DNA from: Paraclostridium tenue
GTDB lineage: Bacteria; Bacillota; Clostridia; Peptostreptococcales; Peptostreptococcaceae
Reading direction: 5' to 3'
DNA: 64,000 bases
Assembly (NCBI RefSeq): GCF_039521565.1
Contig: NZ_BAAACP010000001.1
Location: 248,001 to 312,000, forward strand
Below, piece by piece: positions 35,286-44,162 of this stretch; position 1 is the stretch's first letter; each line of letters starts with the position of its first letter. The position numbers and the translations under genes are program-made. The notes beneath the pieces were generated by a model. The model saw nothing but the letters and a program-made list of their open reading frames with translations. It ran no database searches and was not told the DNA's origin.

Positions 35286-36437
35286 TTGAACTCAAGAAGA
35301 GAAAAAAATAAGAAATTAAGGAAAATACTAGTTTTAGTGGGTGTATTTATAATTAGTACTATAACTTTACTTCAGAAAAATAATGAAAAGATCAACACTT
35401 TTATAAGAAAAGGAGCTTCAATAAAATTGGAGGAGGAAGCAGAGATCTCCAAGTTCCAATTATTACTTGAAAATTTATTTGATAATAGAAATAAAGCTAT
35501 ATTAACTAAGAATGATGAAGTATTAAAAAAGTTATATGATATAGATCATAAATTTGGACTTTGGGCATATGAACAAGAAGTTACTAAAATGAAATATTTA
35601 GAAAATTGGTCGTATAAACAAGGTGTTAAATTTAATGACATAAAAACAAGAGTTAAAGTTCGAAAAGTTAAAGAAAAAGAAGAGAATTTATATGGAATAA
35701 TATGTGCAGTATCTACAGAATATAATTATTCGTATGAAAATCAATTAGATACTAAAAATATGTTTAGAATAGGTACATACCATTATCTTAATATGAGAAT
35801 AGTAGATAATGAATATGTAATAACTAAAGAGTGGTATACGGATCCATTTGCAGATTCACTACATCTAGACAATATAAAATCTGATGATATTAGAAACTAC
35901 ATTTTATCAAAGGAAAATCAAACAATAAGTTTAACTAATGAACAAACTAAAGCTATGGAATATGCTCACAAATATTGTGGAGCAGCAGCTGATGAAGAGC
36001 ATGGAATGAAGTTTAATCCAAAATATAAAGATTTTAATCCAGATGGAGGAGACTGCGCAAATTTTGCTTCTCAAATAATGTATGAAAGTAAAAGGTTTAA
36101 GAAAAACAGAATTTGGAATTATGAAGGTAACTCAGGCACCAAGGCTTGGGTAAATGCACAAGGTTTTAAAAACTATTTGTTAAATAGTGGAAGAGGTAGT
36201 TTGATATCTAAAGGATCTTATGAAGATGTATATAAAACTGCCTATAATATGATTCCTGGAGATATAGTAGCATACGAAAAAGGTGGAAGGATAACCCATG
36301 TATCTACTGTAACAGGATTAGATTCAAGAGGGTATCCACTTGTTACATGTCATAATACTGATAGATTATTGGTTCCATGGGATTTAGGATGGAGTGATAA
36401 ATCTATAAAGTTTCATTTAATAAAAGTTCATTATTAA
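35286..36437 (+). CDS. Amidase_6-domain cell-wall protein
   Basis: A 383-residue anchored protein. Residues about 12-30 are a membrane segment; 40-215 are a mixed region of unknown fold; 225-383 are the putative amidase domain (Amidase_6), a papain/NlpC-like fold. The catalytic Cys is in DGGDCANFASQIMY (near 264) and the His in ITHVSTVTG (near 340). YAHKYCGAAADEEH precedes it. I start at TTG 35286, since ATAGGAGG lies 7 bases before; an upstream TTG (35268) overlaps that. Likely a wall or peptide hydrolase; many relatives act in sporulating clostridia. Confidence 0.85.
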   Translation: MNSRREKNKKLRKILVLVGVFIISTITLLQKNNEKINTFIRKGASIKLEEEAEISKFQLLLENLFDNRNKAILTKNDEVLKKLYDIDHKFGLWAYEQEVTKMKYLENWSYKQGVKFNDIKTRVKVRKVKEKEENLYGIICAVSTEYNYSYENQLDTKNMFRIGTYHYLNMRIVDNEYVITKEWYTDPFADSLHLDNIKSDDIRNYILSKENQTISLTNEQTKAMEYAHKYCGAAADEEHGMKFNPKYKDFNPDGGDCANFASQIMYESKRFKKNRIWNYEGNSGTKAWVNAQGFKNYLLNSGRGSLISKGSYEDVYKTAYNMIPGDIVAYEKGGRITHVSTVTGLDSRGYPLVTCHNTDRLLVPWDLGWSDKSIKFHLIKVHY

Positions 36438-36440
36438 TAA

Positions 36441-36486
36441 AAATTAAAAAGTAGCTACCTTTTTAAGGTAGCTACTTTTTAATTTA
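36441..36486. terminator. Terminator after the amidase gene
   Basis: AAAAAGTAGCTACCTT/AAGGTAGCTACTTTTT perfect stem. Confidence 0.88.
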
Positions 36487-36597
36487 AAAAATTTTAAAAA
36501 TATAAAAAAATCTAATTTATTTTAATATTGATTAATATATGGTAAAATTATAAGTAAATATATTTTAATTTAGACTACTTATTAGGAGGTTCAGTAT

Positions 36598-37002
36598 TTG
36601 AATATACTATTTTTTATAACACCCAAAAGTGAAGTAGCATATATATATGATGATTATACGATGAGACAGGCACTAGAGAAAATGGAGTATCATAGATATT
36701 CTGCTATACCTATTATAAATCGTAATGGAGAGTATGTGGGGACTATAACAGAAGGAGATCTTTTATGGTATTTGAAAAATGATTTAAACTTAGATTTAAA
36801 AACTATAGAAGATGTATATATATGTGATATAAAAAGAAGAATGGATAATAAGCCTGTATCTATAAATGCTAATATAGAAGATTTAATATCCAAATCTATG
36901 AATCAAAACTTTGTTCCAGTTATAGATGATCAAAATATTTTCATAGGTATAATAAAAAGAAGAGATATAATTGAATATTGCTATAAAAAGATAAAGTCTT
37001 AA
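36598..37002 (+). CDS. Two-CBS-domain protein
   Basis: 134 residues made almost entirely of a CBS pair, a module that binds adenine nucleotides such as AMP, ATP or c-di-AMP and acts as a switch. CBS 1 is around HRYSAIPIINRNGEYVGTITEGDLLWYL (core IPIINRNGEYVGTI, residues 35-60); CBS 2 is around NFVPVIDDQNIFIGIIKRRDI (core VPVIDDQNIFIGII, 103-125). TTG 36598 is the start, behind AGGAGG. There is no effector domain, so it must act on a partner; none is adjacent. Confidence 0.87.
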   Translation: MNILFFITPKSEVAYIYDDYTMRQALEKMEYHRYSAIPIINRNGEYVGTITEGDLLWYLKNDLNLDLKTIEDVYICDIKRRMDNKPVSINANIEDLISKSMNQNFVPVIDDQNIFIGIIKRRDIIEYCYKKIKS

Positions 37003-37008
37003 AAATTA

Positions 37009-37044
37009 AAAGAGTAACTTAAAATATTTTAAGTTACTCTTTAT
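37009..37044. terminator. Terminator between the CBS gene and the minus-strand PpiC gene
   Basis: AAAGAGTAACTTAAAA and TTAAGTTACTCTTT pair, with A and T runs on each side. Confidence 0.82.
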
Positions 37045-37057
37045 TTATATAAATATA

Positions 37058-37813
37058 TTAGTCATTAAATTTAACCATATCAGTATATTTAGATTTTAAA
37101 TCATTTATCTTTGAAGAATAAACTTCATTTTGTTTTTGATACATTAAGCTTTTAGCTATATCATCTTTAACCTCAGCAAGTTCAGATTGTCCACCTTCAT
37201 TTCTATCTTCAACTTTTATTAAGTGATATCCGAATTGAGTTTTAACTGGACCTTTAACTTCTCCTTTATTCATAGAAAATACTGCTTCTTCAAATTCAGG
37301 AACCATTTGTCCTCTTGGGAAAGTACCTAAATCACCATCAGCATCTTTAGATGGACAAGAAGAATGTTCTCTAGCAGCTTCTTCAAATGATACTTCATTG
37401 TTGTTTATTTTATTTAATAACTCATTAGCTTTTTCTTCATTATCAACTAATATATGTTTAGCTGATGCAGTTTCAGGCTTAACGAATCTAGTCTTATTAG
37501 CTTCATAGAAATTAGCTATCTCTTCGTCAGTTAATTTAACTGATGCTAATACTCTATTGATAGAATATTGTTTTAACATATTTTCCTCTATCTTTTTCAT
37601 TTCAGCTTTAAAGTTTTCATCGTTATGTAAATTTTCTTCTTTAGCTTCAAGATAGAATAACTCTTGGTTAACTAAATCTTCTAATAATCTTTTTTTACCT
37701 TCTTCATTATTAAATTGCATAGCTTGGTATGGATCTAAGCTTTTTAAAGCATTTTCAATATCAATATTAGTTATTTCTTTTTCTCCAATAGTAGCTAAAA
37801 CTTTTCTTTTCAT
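37058..37813 (-). CDS. Parvulin-type peptidyl-prolyl isomerase
   Basis: Speeds cis-trans isomerisation before proline. Of 251 residues, 1-110 are a SurA_N-like helical chaperone part (NIDIENALKSLDPYQAMQF, EEIANFYEANKTRF); 113-205 are the PpiC/rotamase domain with SAKHILVDNEEKA, SSCPSKDADGDLGTFPRGQMVPEF (core DGDLGTFPRGQMV) and KTQFGYHLIKVED. There is no signal peptide or lipobox, so unlike PrsA it is cytoplasmic. AAGGAG precedes the ATG. Confidence 0.92.
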   Translation of the reverse strand: MKRKVLATIGEKEITNIDIENALKSLDPYQAMQFNNEEGKKRLLEDLVNQELFYLEAKEENLHNDENFKAEMKKIEENMLKQYSINRVLASVKLTDEEIANFYEANKTRFVKPETASAKHILVDNEEKANELLNKINNNEVSFEEAAREHSSCPSKDADGDLGTFPRGQMVPEFEEAVFSMNKGEVKGPVKTQFGYHLIKVEDRNEGGQSELAEVKDDIAKSLMYQKQNEVYSSKINDLKSKYTDMVKFND

Positions 37814-37904
37814 AATATTAACTCCTTTATAATTTGTTTATTATAGTATTAACTATTAAAATAAATAATATCAAAAAATTCTAGATATGTCTAATATTTC
37901 AAAA

Positions 37905-38351
37905 TCAGTATCTTAAAAGCATAAATATCATTAAAGTAGAAGCTATTATTCCAACAACTCCTTCTTCTAGCTTATATTTATGAACTTTAATTAACGGTAT
38001 AGACATATATATAATTAAAAATATTAACTTTAATAAAAATCCAAACATACTGACTGAAAACATATAATAGTTATATGATGAAAAAATAAAAGATATGAGA
38101 GTAACTATTTTATAAAAAATTTCTATTTTATTTTCGTAAACTTTAATATAATTCATATAAGCCATATAAGTTACCATATAGATTATGCAAAGAGACGTAT
38201 ATATAATGAATAAAGATGAAGATAATTCATTATATTTATTATCTGTTAGTATAATACCTACGAACCAAAATATAATCCAAAATGCAATAAATAGAAATTT
38301 AAATATATTATTAAATAAATTTAGTTTGTTGTATTTATTTGCTGTATTCAA
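37905..38351 (-). CDS. Membrane protein, unknown
   Basis: A roughly 148-residue protein with four or five hydrophobic helices (FLFIAFWIIFWFVGIIL, SLFIIYTSLCIIYMVTYMAY, MFGFLLKLIFLIIYMSIPLI and VVGIIASTLMIFMLL). I choose TTG 38351, with AGGAAG 7-8 bases upstream; GTG 38360 overlaps that site. No family is recognised. It stands alone, with AT-rich sequence of about 200 bases upstream containing nothing I can name. Confidence 0.65.
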   Translation of the reverse strand: MNTANKYNKLNLFNNIFKFLFIAFWIIFWFVGIILTDNKYNELSSSLFIIYTSLCIIYMVTYMAYMNYIKVYENKIEIFYKIVTLISFIFSSYNYYMFSVSMFGFLLKLIFLIIYMSIPLIKVHKYKLEEGVVGIIASTLMIFMLLRY

Positions 38352-38553
38352 ATTTACCACTTCCTAACATTTAATCTATAAGATTATATACAAAAATTTT
38401 AAAGATATTCAATACAATTTTAATATGTATATATAATTATAACTATTAATTTATTTATTAAAAATATATATTAAGAAAATTTCATAAAATATTCACATAA
38501 ATCTTATATTTTATAAATAGTATAATAATAAAATATATAATAGGGTGATTTGT

Positions 38554-38811
38554 ATGTATAGATATTATACTAATGGAGTATGTTCAAAATCAATTTTATT
38601 AGATTTAGATGGAGATATGCTGGTAGATGTTATATTTGAAGGAGGGTGTGCAGGAAATTTATTAGGAATTAAAAACTTAATAGAAGGTAAAACAATAGAT
38701 GAAATAATAGAAACATTTGAAAAAATACCATGTAAGAACAGAGAAACATCCTGTCCAGATCAATTAGCTAATGCGCTAAAAATATATAAAAAATATGTAT
38801 TAAATGAATAA
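38554..38811 (+). CDS. TSCPD-domain protein (TIGR03905 type)
   Basis: 85 residues. The TSCPD domain occurs at the end of ribonucleotide reductases and as small free proteins. The cysteines are visible in TNGVCSKSI, FEGGCAGNLLGI, KIPCKNRETSCPDQLANAL; TSCPDQLA is the name-giving motif. I start at ATG 38554 behind AGGGTGA; an earlier GTG overlaps that site. Four conserved cysteines suggest metal binding. Function unknown. Confidence 0.85.
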   Translation: MYRYYTNGVCSKSILLDLDGDMLVDVIFEGGCAGNLLGIKNLIEGKTIDEIIETFEKIPCKNRETSCPDQLANALKIYKKYVLNE

Positions 38812-38848
38812 AAAAAGCTTCTACTTTTAAATAAGTAGAAGCTTTTCC
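38812..38848. terminator. Terminator after the TSCPD gene
   Basis: AAAAGCTTCTACTT/AAGTAGAAGCTTTT stem. Confidence 0.85.
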
Positions 38849-38858
38849 CTTAAATTAT

Positions 38859-39311
38859 TTATCTAGTTACAACTATAGCTATTTTTTCATCTTTATTATA
38901 GCTTATTTGTACTAATTGATTTTTCTTAATTTTTTCTAAGTCTTCCCCACCATATTTTATTTGTAGTTTGTCAACTTTTTTACCTTGTTTTATTATAGCA
39001 ACATATTCTTTTTTGCCTTTTTTCTCAAGACTTATTAAGTTACCGACAAAAGGTTTAAAGTTTTGGTATTTATCACCTTGTTTTTTGATATAGAAGTAAG
39101 CTCCTACAGCTAAAACTATTTCAACACCAAATAAAACCCAGCCATTAACTTTTAAAGATATACCACCAATCCATACAACTAACATTATAATCATAGGTAT
39201 AATACTTTTTCTAAGTAATAATTTTCCCATTATTTCATTAGCCTTTTTTTCTGGACCAGTCATTGTTTTTGATCTAGCATATGATTGTGCAAATTTGTCC
39301 TTTAAGCTCAT
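38859..39311 (-). CDS. Two-helix membrane protein, unknown
   Basis: A 150-residue protein with an N-terminal polar part (SLKDKFAQSYARSKTMTGPE), two membrane helices (IIPMIIMLVVWIGGISL and VLFGVEIVLAVGAYFYI) and a C-terminal soluble domain of about 75 residues with short strands (PFVGNLISLEKKGKKEYVAI, LQIKYGGEDLEKI, LVQISYNKDEKIAIVV). ATG 39311 lies behind AGGAGG; the longer frame to 39359 has no site. Not recognised. Confidence 0.72.
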   Translation of the reverse strand: MSLKDKFAQSYARSKTMTGPEKKANEIMGKLLLRKSIIPMIIMLVVWIGGISLKVNGWVLFGVEIVLAVGAYFYIKKQGDKYQNFKPFVGNLISLEKKGKKEYVAIIKQGKKVDKLQIKYGGEDLEKIKKNQLVQISYNKDEKIAIVVTR

Positions 39312-39558
39312 ATTAATCCTCCTAGATTGTTTCAAATTTAAATTATGATAACAAGTCATGCTTGAAATTTAAAATATATTTATATTATGTACAAGTTTCA
39401 TATTTAAATTTATATTCAAGCAAGTATAAATATATAACATATTTTATCATAAAAATATTAAAAAGAAAATAAAGGAGAATGTAAAATTTTAACGTAAAAT
39501 AAAATTTTATCTTAATAAAAGTTTATTATTTTTATTATTTTATATTAAATTATACAAA

Positions 39559-39574
39559 TGTAACTTATGTTACA
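39559..39574. promoter_or_regulatory. CRP/FNR-family binding site candidate TGTAAC-N4-GTTACA
   Basis: A perfect 6-bp inverted repeat spaced by 4 bases, centred about 28 bases before a TATAAT (39594-39599), so close to -40 from the predicted start: the place of a class II CRP/FNR-type activator. HcpR-type regulators of nitrogen-oxide stress have been described with sites of this shape in clostridia, and the next gene is an HCP-associated family. Confidence 0.55.
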
Positions 39575-39655
39575 GAAAATAATCTAAAATTATTATAATA
39601 TTAAAATATAGATAATTAAAACAAAATACGAACGATATAAAAAGGAGAATTTAAA

Positions 39656-39844
39656 ATGAAAATAGATAAAAACATATTAATAGGAGAATTAATAAGTAAA
39701 AAACCAGAAGTTGTAGATGTACTTATGAAGTATGAAATGGGATGTTTAGGATGTCCATCAGCTCAAATGGAAACTTTAGAACAGGCAGCATATATACATG
39801 GAATAGATTTAGAAGAATTATTACAAAAACTGAATGAAATTTAA
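39656..39844 (+). CDS. DUF1858 / HCP-associated redox-disulfide domain protein
   Basis: 62 residues forming only the DUF1858 domain, found next to hybrid-cluster protein and iron-sulfur repair genes. The motif is MKYEMGCLGCPSAQMETLEQAA (core GCLGCPSAQMETL, residues 29-41), with the CxxC pair, after LIGELISKKPEVVDVL. AAAGGAG precedes the ATG. Neither hcp nor ric/ytfE is in the window. Likely part of an anaerobic redox or nitrosative-stress response, judging by the family and the site upstream. Confidence 0.87.
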   Translation: MKIDKNILIGELISKKPEVVDVLMKYEMGCLGCPSAQMETLEQAAYIHGIDLEELLQKLNEI

Positions 39845-39850
39845 AAATAA

Positions 39851-39887
39851 AAAAAGATACTTCGGATGCGAAGTATCTTTTTTTATT
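39851..39887 (+). terminator. Terminator after the DUF1858 gene
   Basis: AAGATACTTCG-GATG-CGAAGTATCTT stem and seven T. Confidence 0.9.
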
Positions 39888-39983
39888 TTTATATAAATTT
39901 TATTATTATTGTATAGACTTTATTTAAAAATAGGATTAATATATTAAATGTTGCAACAATTAGTTTTGGAGGGAAGTGTTTAA

Positions 39984-41252
39984 GTGTTACCAAAGTTATT
40001 TAAAATGATAAAAGAAAATGAATTAACAAAAGAGCAAGTAGGTAAAGATATAATAGCTGGAATTATAGTTGCTATAATAGCTCTTCCTTTATCTATAGCC
40101 TTAGCAATATCATCTGGAGTATCTCCGGAAAAGGGACTTATAACTGCTATATTTGCAGGATTTATAATATCTTTTTTAGGTGGGAGCAAGGTTCAAATTG
40201 GTGGGCCAACAGGAGCATTCGTTGTAATAGTTTATGGTGTAATTAAAACTTATGGAATAACAGGACTTATAACTGCTACAATGATGGCAGGAGTTATATT
40301 AGTAGTTATGGGATTACTTAAATTTGGATCTTTAATAAAATATGTTCCACAAACTATAACAGTAGGATTTACTAGTGGTATAGCAGTAACATTACTTACA
40401 ACTCAGTTAAAGGATTTTTTTGGATTTAAAATAAAAAATGTACCAGCTGAGTTTATAGGGAAAATAGGAAGCTATATACAACATATATCCACTTTCGATA
40501 TAGCATCATTTCTAATAGGAATAGCTTGTATTTTTATATTAGTTTACTGGCCTAAAGTAAACAAGAAAATACCAGCATCAATAATAGTATTAATACTATC
40601 TACTTTATTAGTAAATTTATTTAACTTACCAACAGATACAATAGGTACTAGATTTAATGAAATATCATCATCTATACCAAAACCACAAATACCACATATA
40701 GATTTACAAACAATTACAAAATTAATAAAGCCAGCTATAACTATTGCTTTATTAGGTGCAATCGAGTCACTACTTTCATGTGTAGTTTCTGATAATATGA
40801 TAGATGACAAGCATGATTCAAACATGGAGTTAGTAGCACAAGGACTTGGAAATATAGTATCTTCAATTTTTGGAGGAATTCCAGCAACTGGAGCTATAGC
40901 TAGAACAGCAGCTAATGTTAAAAATGGAGGAAGAAGCCCTATATCAGGTATGGTACATGCTATAACATTATTACTTATAATGGTTATACTAATGCCCCTT
41001 GCTAAGCTTATACCTATGACTACGTTAGCGGCAATACTTATAGTAGTTTCTTACAATATGGGAGAATGGTCACATTTTAAAGAATTATTATCTTCAAGTA
41101 AATCTGATGTTTTAGTATTAATTATAACTTTTACACTTACAGTAGTATTTGATTTAGTATTTGCAATAGGAGTAGGTATGGTTGTTCACTATATACTTAA
41201 ATTTGTAAAAGATAGAAATGAAAAAGCAGAAGATGAATTAGAAGCTGCCTAA
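39984..41252 (+). CDS. SulP-family anion transporter without STAS domain
   Basis: A 422-residue transporter with about 11-12 helices. ISSGVSPEKGLITAIFAGFI, GGSKVQIGGPTGAFVVI (the SulP anion-site region) and GNIVSSIFGGIPATGAIARTAANVKNGGRSPISG are typical; only the cores are quoted here (KVQIGGPTGAFVV, GGIPATGAIARTAAN). Most SulP proteins carry a C-terminal STAS domain of about 120 residues; here the protein ends just after the last helix in a short polar tail, with no frame continuing. Start GTG 39984, with GGAGGG 10 bases upstream. Sulfate or bicarbonate are possible substrates; the sulfite reductase operon is 7 kb away. Confidence 0.87.
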   Translation: MLPKLFKMIKENELTKEQVGKDIIAGIIVAIIALPLSIALAISSGVSPEKGLITAIFAGFIISFLGGSKVQIGGPTGAFVVIVYGVIKTYGITGLITATMMAGVILVVMGLLKFGSLIKYVPQTITVGFTSGIAVTLLTTQLKDFFGFKIKNVPAEFIGKIGSYIQHISTFDIASFLIGIACIFILVYWPKVNKKIPASIIVLILSTLLVNLFNLPTDTIGTRFNEISSSIPKPQIPHIDLQTITKLIKPAITIALLGAIESLLSCVVSDNMIDDKHDSNMELVAQGLGNIVSSIFGGIPATGAIARTAANVKNGGRSPISGMVHAITLLLIMVILMPLAKLIPMTTLAAILIVVSYNMGEWSHFKELLSSSKSDVLVLIITFTLTVVFDLVFAIGVGMVVHYILKFVKDRNEKAEDELEAA

Positions 41253-41277
41253 TGTATATTATTTTAAATTTATATAT

Positions 41278-41317
41278 AAAAGAAGTGTGAATTATGTAAC
41301 TTACGCTTCTTTTTTTG
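41278..41317 (+). terminator. Terminator after the SulP gene
   Basis: AAAAGAAGTGT pairs with ACGCTTCTTTT (one G-U) and is followed by T. Confidence 0.65.
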
Positions 41318-41363
41318 TTATGTTGGGAATAATAATTTGAAATATAGATTTATGGAGGTTTAT

Positions 41364-41825
41364 ATGAAAAAATTATTATATTTAATACCAATAATTATAT
41401 TAACAATTATATTGATAATTGGTTGTTCTGATAAAACTGTAGAACGAAAGGTAAATGAAGATAAGATAATTCCAAATACACTAACAAGTGAAATGGGAAG
41501 AGGTAAAATTATAATAACCACTCCTACTAATAATTCAGAAGATAAAGAAACACCAGTAATATACATAGATGATTATAAGGGATTAGTTCAATTAGGTCTT
41601 GAATCAAAAGATTTTGATAGTTCTAAGTCTAGTTATATATACATAGATGGAAAATTAAATACGATAGAGGAGTTGGGTAAATCTAGCTCTATAAATTTAA
41701 CTATATGTGAGGAAGATTTAAATGAAGGTATGCACAAAATTGAAGTATTACAATTTGATAACAATAAAACTAGTGGGACACCTATAACTTACAAAAATTG
41801 CAGTTACAAAATATATAAAAGATAA
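41364..41825 (+). CDS. Lipoprotein, unknown
   Basis: 153 residues: a signal peptide with the lipobox IIGC at about residue 22, a polar linker and a soluble part with strand-like stretches (GKIIITTPTNN, TPVIYIDDYKGLVQLG, SSYIYIDGKLNTIEEL, HKIEVLQFDNN). The late half resembles an Ig-like or periplasmic beta-sandwich fold, but I cannot name it. ATG 41364 follows ATGGAGG; the longer frame from 41337 runs over that. glpK follows after 107 bases with its own leader. Confidence 0.7.
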   Translation: MKKLLYLIPIIILTIILIIGCSDKTVERKVNEDKIIPNTLTSEMGRGKIIITTPTNNSEDKETPVIYIDDYKGLVQLGLESKDFDSSKSSYIYIDGKLNTIEELGKSSSINLTICEEDLNEGMHKIEVLQFDNNKTSGTPITYKNCSYKIYKR

Positions 41826-41932
41826 TTTGTTTAAAAAATAACTTTATTTAAAGTCATTGTAGTAGATGTATTTTATTGTTAATATTTATTTAAAGCATAG
41901 TATGTTAATAAGATGACTTTAAGGAGATAGAT

Positions 41933-43468
41933 ATGGAAAAAAAGTATATAATAGCATTAGATCAAGGAACAACTAGTTCCAGAGCGATTTTATTTGATAA
42001 ATATGGGAATGTAGTTTCATCTGCACAAAAAGAATTTACTCAGTTTTATCCAAAACCTTCTTGGGTAGAACATAACCCTATGGAAATTTGGGGAAGTCAA
42101 AGTGGAGTTTTAAGAGAAGTTTTAGAAACTTCATCTGTAAGACCAGATGAAATAGCAGCAATAGGTATAACAAATCAAAGGGAAACTACTATAGTTTGGG
42201 ATAAAAACACAGGAAAACCAATATATAATGCTATTGTTTGGCAATGTAGAAGAACTTCAGATATATGTGATAAATTAAAAGAAAAAGGATTAGAGCCTGT
42301 GATAAAGGAAAAAACAGGTTTAATTATAGATGCTTATTTTTCAGCAACTAAGATAAATTGGATATTAGAAAATGTAAAAGGTGCTAGAGAAAAGGCTGAG
42401 AATGGAGAACTTTTATTTGGGACAGTAGATACTTGGTTAATATGGAATTTAACTAGAGGGAAAGTCCATATTACAGATTATTCAAATGCATCTAGAACAA
42501 TGCTATATAATATAAAAAAGTTACAGTGGGATGAGGATATACTAAATGAACTTAATATACCTAAAAGTATGTTACCACAAGTTAGACCATCAAGTGAAAT
42601 ATATGGATATACAGATGGAGAAATGTTAGCAGGAGCAAAGATACCTATATCAGGATGTGCAGGTGACCAACAAGCAGCGCTATTTGGACAAACTTGTTTT
42701 GAAAAAGGTAGTGTAAAAAATACATATGGAACAGGATGTTTTCTATTAATGAATACTGGTGATAAGGTAGTTGAATCAAAAAATGGATTATTGACAACTA
42801 TAGCATGGGGAGTTGATGGCAAAATTAACTATGCATTAGAAGGAAGTATATTTGTTGGAGGTGCATCTATTCAATGGTTAAGAGATGAATTAAGATTAAT
42901 ATATGACTCAGGGCAATCAGAATATTATGCAAATCAAGTAAAAGATACTAATGGAGTTTATGTAGTTCCAGCATTTACAGGACTTGGAGCCCCATATTGG
43001 GATATGTATGCAAGAGGAGCTATATTTGGATTAACTAGAGGAGCGAAAAGAGGCCATATAGTTAGGGCTACATTAGAATCTATTGCATATCAAACTAAGG
43101 ATGTTTTAAATGCTATGCAAGAAGATTCTGGTATGGATTTAAAATTTCTTAGAGTAGATGGTGGAGCTAGTGCTAATAATTTTTTAATGCAATTTCAATC
43201 AGATATACTAAATGTAAATATTGATAGACCAAAGGTTTTAGAAACTACAGCTTTAGGAGCAGCATATCTTGCAGGACTTTCAGTAGGATTTTATAATAGT
43301 GTAGATGAAATAAAAGAAAAATGGGAAGTTGAAAAAGAATTTATATCTAATATGGATGAAAGAAAAAGAAATATATTATATAAAGGATGGAAACGAGCAG
43401 TTGAAAGATCTCTTTTATGGGCGAAAGAAGATGAAGAATTTTTATCTGAGTTAGAACGTATAAATTAA
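41933..43468 (+). CDS. glpK: Glycerol kinase
   Basis: Phosphorylates glycerol to glycerol-3-phosphate using ATP. 511 residues, slightly longer than the usual 500, with ALDQGTTSSRAILFD at the start, AIGITNQRETTIVWD, IVWQCRRTSDICD, GTVDTWLIWNLT, ISGCAGDQQAALFGQTCF (its core GCAGDQQAALFGQ) and GAPYWDMYARGAIFGLTRG. No glpF or glpD is next to it. AAGGAG is 8 bases from the ATG; the sequence just before it (ATGACTTTAA, 41913-41922) can pair with TTAAAGTCAT (41848-41857), which may affect initiation. Confidence 0.96.
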   Translation: MEKKYIIALDQGTTSSRAILFDKYGNVVSSAQKEFTQFYPKPSWVEHNPMEIWGSQSGVLREVLETSSVRPDEIAAIGITNQRETTIVWDKNTGKPIYNAIVWQCRRTSDICDKLKEKGLEPVIKEKTGLIIDAYFSATKINWILENVKGAREKAENGELLFGTVDTWLIWNLTRGKVHITDYSNASRTMLYNIKKLQWDEDILNELNIPKSMLPQVRPSSEIYGYTDGEMLAGAKIPISGCAGDQQAALFGQTCFEKGSVKNTYGTGCFLLMNTGDKVVESKNGLLTTIAWGVDGKINYALEGSIFVGGASIQWLRDELRLIYDSGQSEYYANQVKDTNGVYVVPAFTGLGAPYWDMYARGAIFGLTRGAKRGHIVRATLESIAYQTKDVLNAMQEDSGMDLKFLRVDGGASANNFLMQFQSDILNVNIDRPKVLETTALGAAYLAGLSVGFYNSVDEIKEKWEVEKEFISNMDERKRNILYKGWKRAVERSLLWAKEDEEFLSELERIN

Positions 43469-43552
43469 AAATATATACAATATTTTTATATGTATTCTCA
43501 TATAATTTATTAAATCTATTCGATGTATTAATAAAATTATGGAGGTATACAT

Positions 43553-44107
43553 ATGAAAAAATTTAAAAGAGTATTAAGTTTATTACTTATAAGTGTGTTT
43601 TTCTTAACTGGATGTAAAAATTTAGAAGATACTAACTCAGATAGTATTAAAAATGAAAATAAATATAATAAAGAGGATGAATATATTTCAAATACAAAAG
43701 AATCTAAATTTAATATATTAAGTATGGATGTAAACACAAGTGATACTATAGTTTTAGGAAATATAATGGTAGATGAAAGTTTAGCTTTAAAAGATAAGCT
43801 AAATTTAATTTTAGATGAAGTTTCGAGATTAAAATTTGACAATGCACCTATAAAGTGTTTAAAGATAGAAAATAATATTGCTTATATAGATATTAAAGAA
43901 GATAAAAATAAAAATTATTGGAGTAGAAAATTTTTTCAAGGAAGTACAGGGGCAAGTATAACAAGTTATACTTTAGTTGAGAGTTTACTTCAAAGAGAGT
44001 ATAAAGGTAAATGGATAGATGGTATATATTTTACTTATGAAGGAGAAAAAGACGTAGAATTTGATCATTTAGACGCAAATTTCTTTGGACATATTATAAA
44101 AAGATAA
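43553..44107 (+). CDS. Lipoprotein with GerMN-like domain
   Basis: 184 residues. The signal peptide ends in FLTGC (Cys about 21), then a Asn/Lys/Glu-rich linker, then a domain from about residue 70 with LKDKLNLILDEVSRLKFDNA, IAYIDIKED and FQGSTGASITSYTLVESLLQ. This order (predicted length helix, strand, SxGAxxxxxxLxxTLLQ) fits the GerMN domain of sporulation/germination lipoproteins, though the match is by eye. ATGGAGG precedes the start. Exact role unknown. Confidence 0.68.
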   Translation: MKKFKRVLSLLLISVFFLTGCKNLEDTNSDSIKNENKYNKEDEYISNTKESKFNILSMDVNTSDTIVLGNIMVDESLALKDKLNLILDEVSRLKFDNAPIKCLKIENNIAYIDIKEDKNKNYWSRKFFQGSTGASITSYTLVESLLQREYKGKWIDGIYFTYEGEKDVEFDHLDANFFGHIIKR

Positions 44108-44110
44108 TTA

Positions 44111-44157
44111 AAAGGTAGTATAACTAGATTAAAATAAAATAGTTATACTACCTTTGT
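44111..44157. terminator. Terminator between convergent genes
   Basis: AAAGGTAGTATAACTA/TAGTTATACTACCTTT 16-bp perfect stem with an AT loop. Confidence 0.85.
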
Positions 44158-44162
44158 TTATA

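Noticed and set aside
41360..41566. Minus-strand frame over the lipoprotein signal sequence
   Set aside because: Shadow of a well-supported plus-strand gene.
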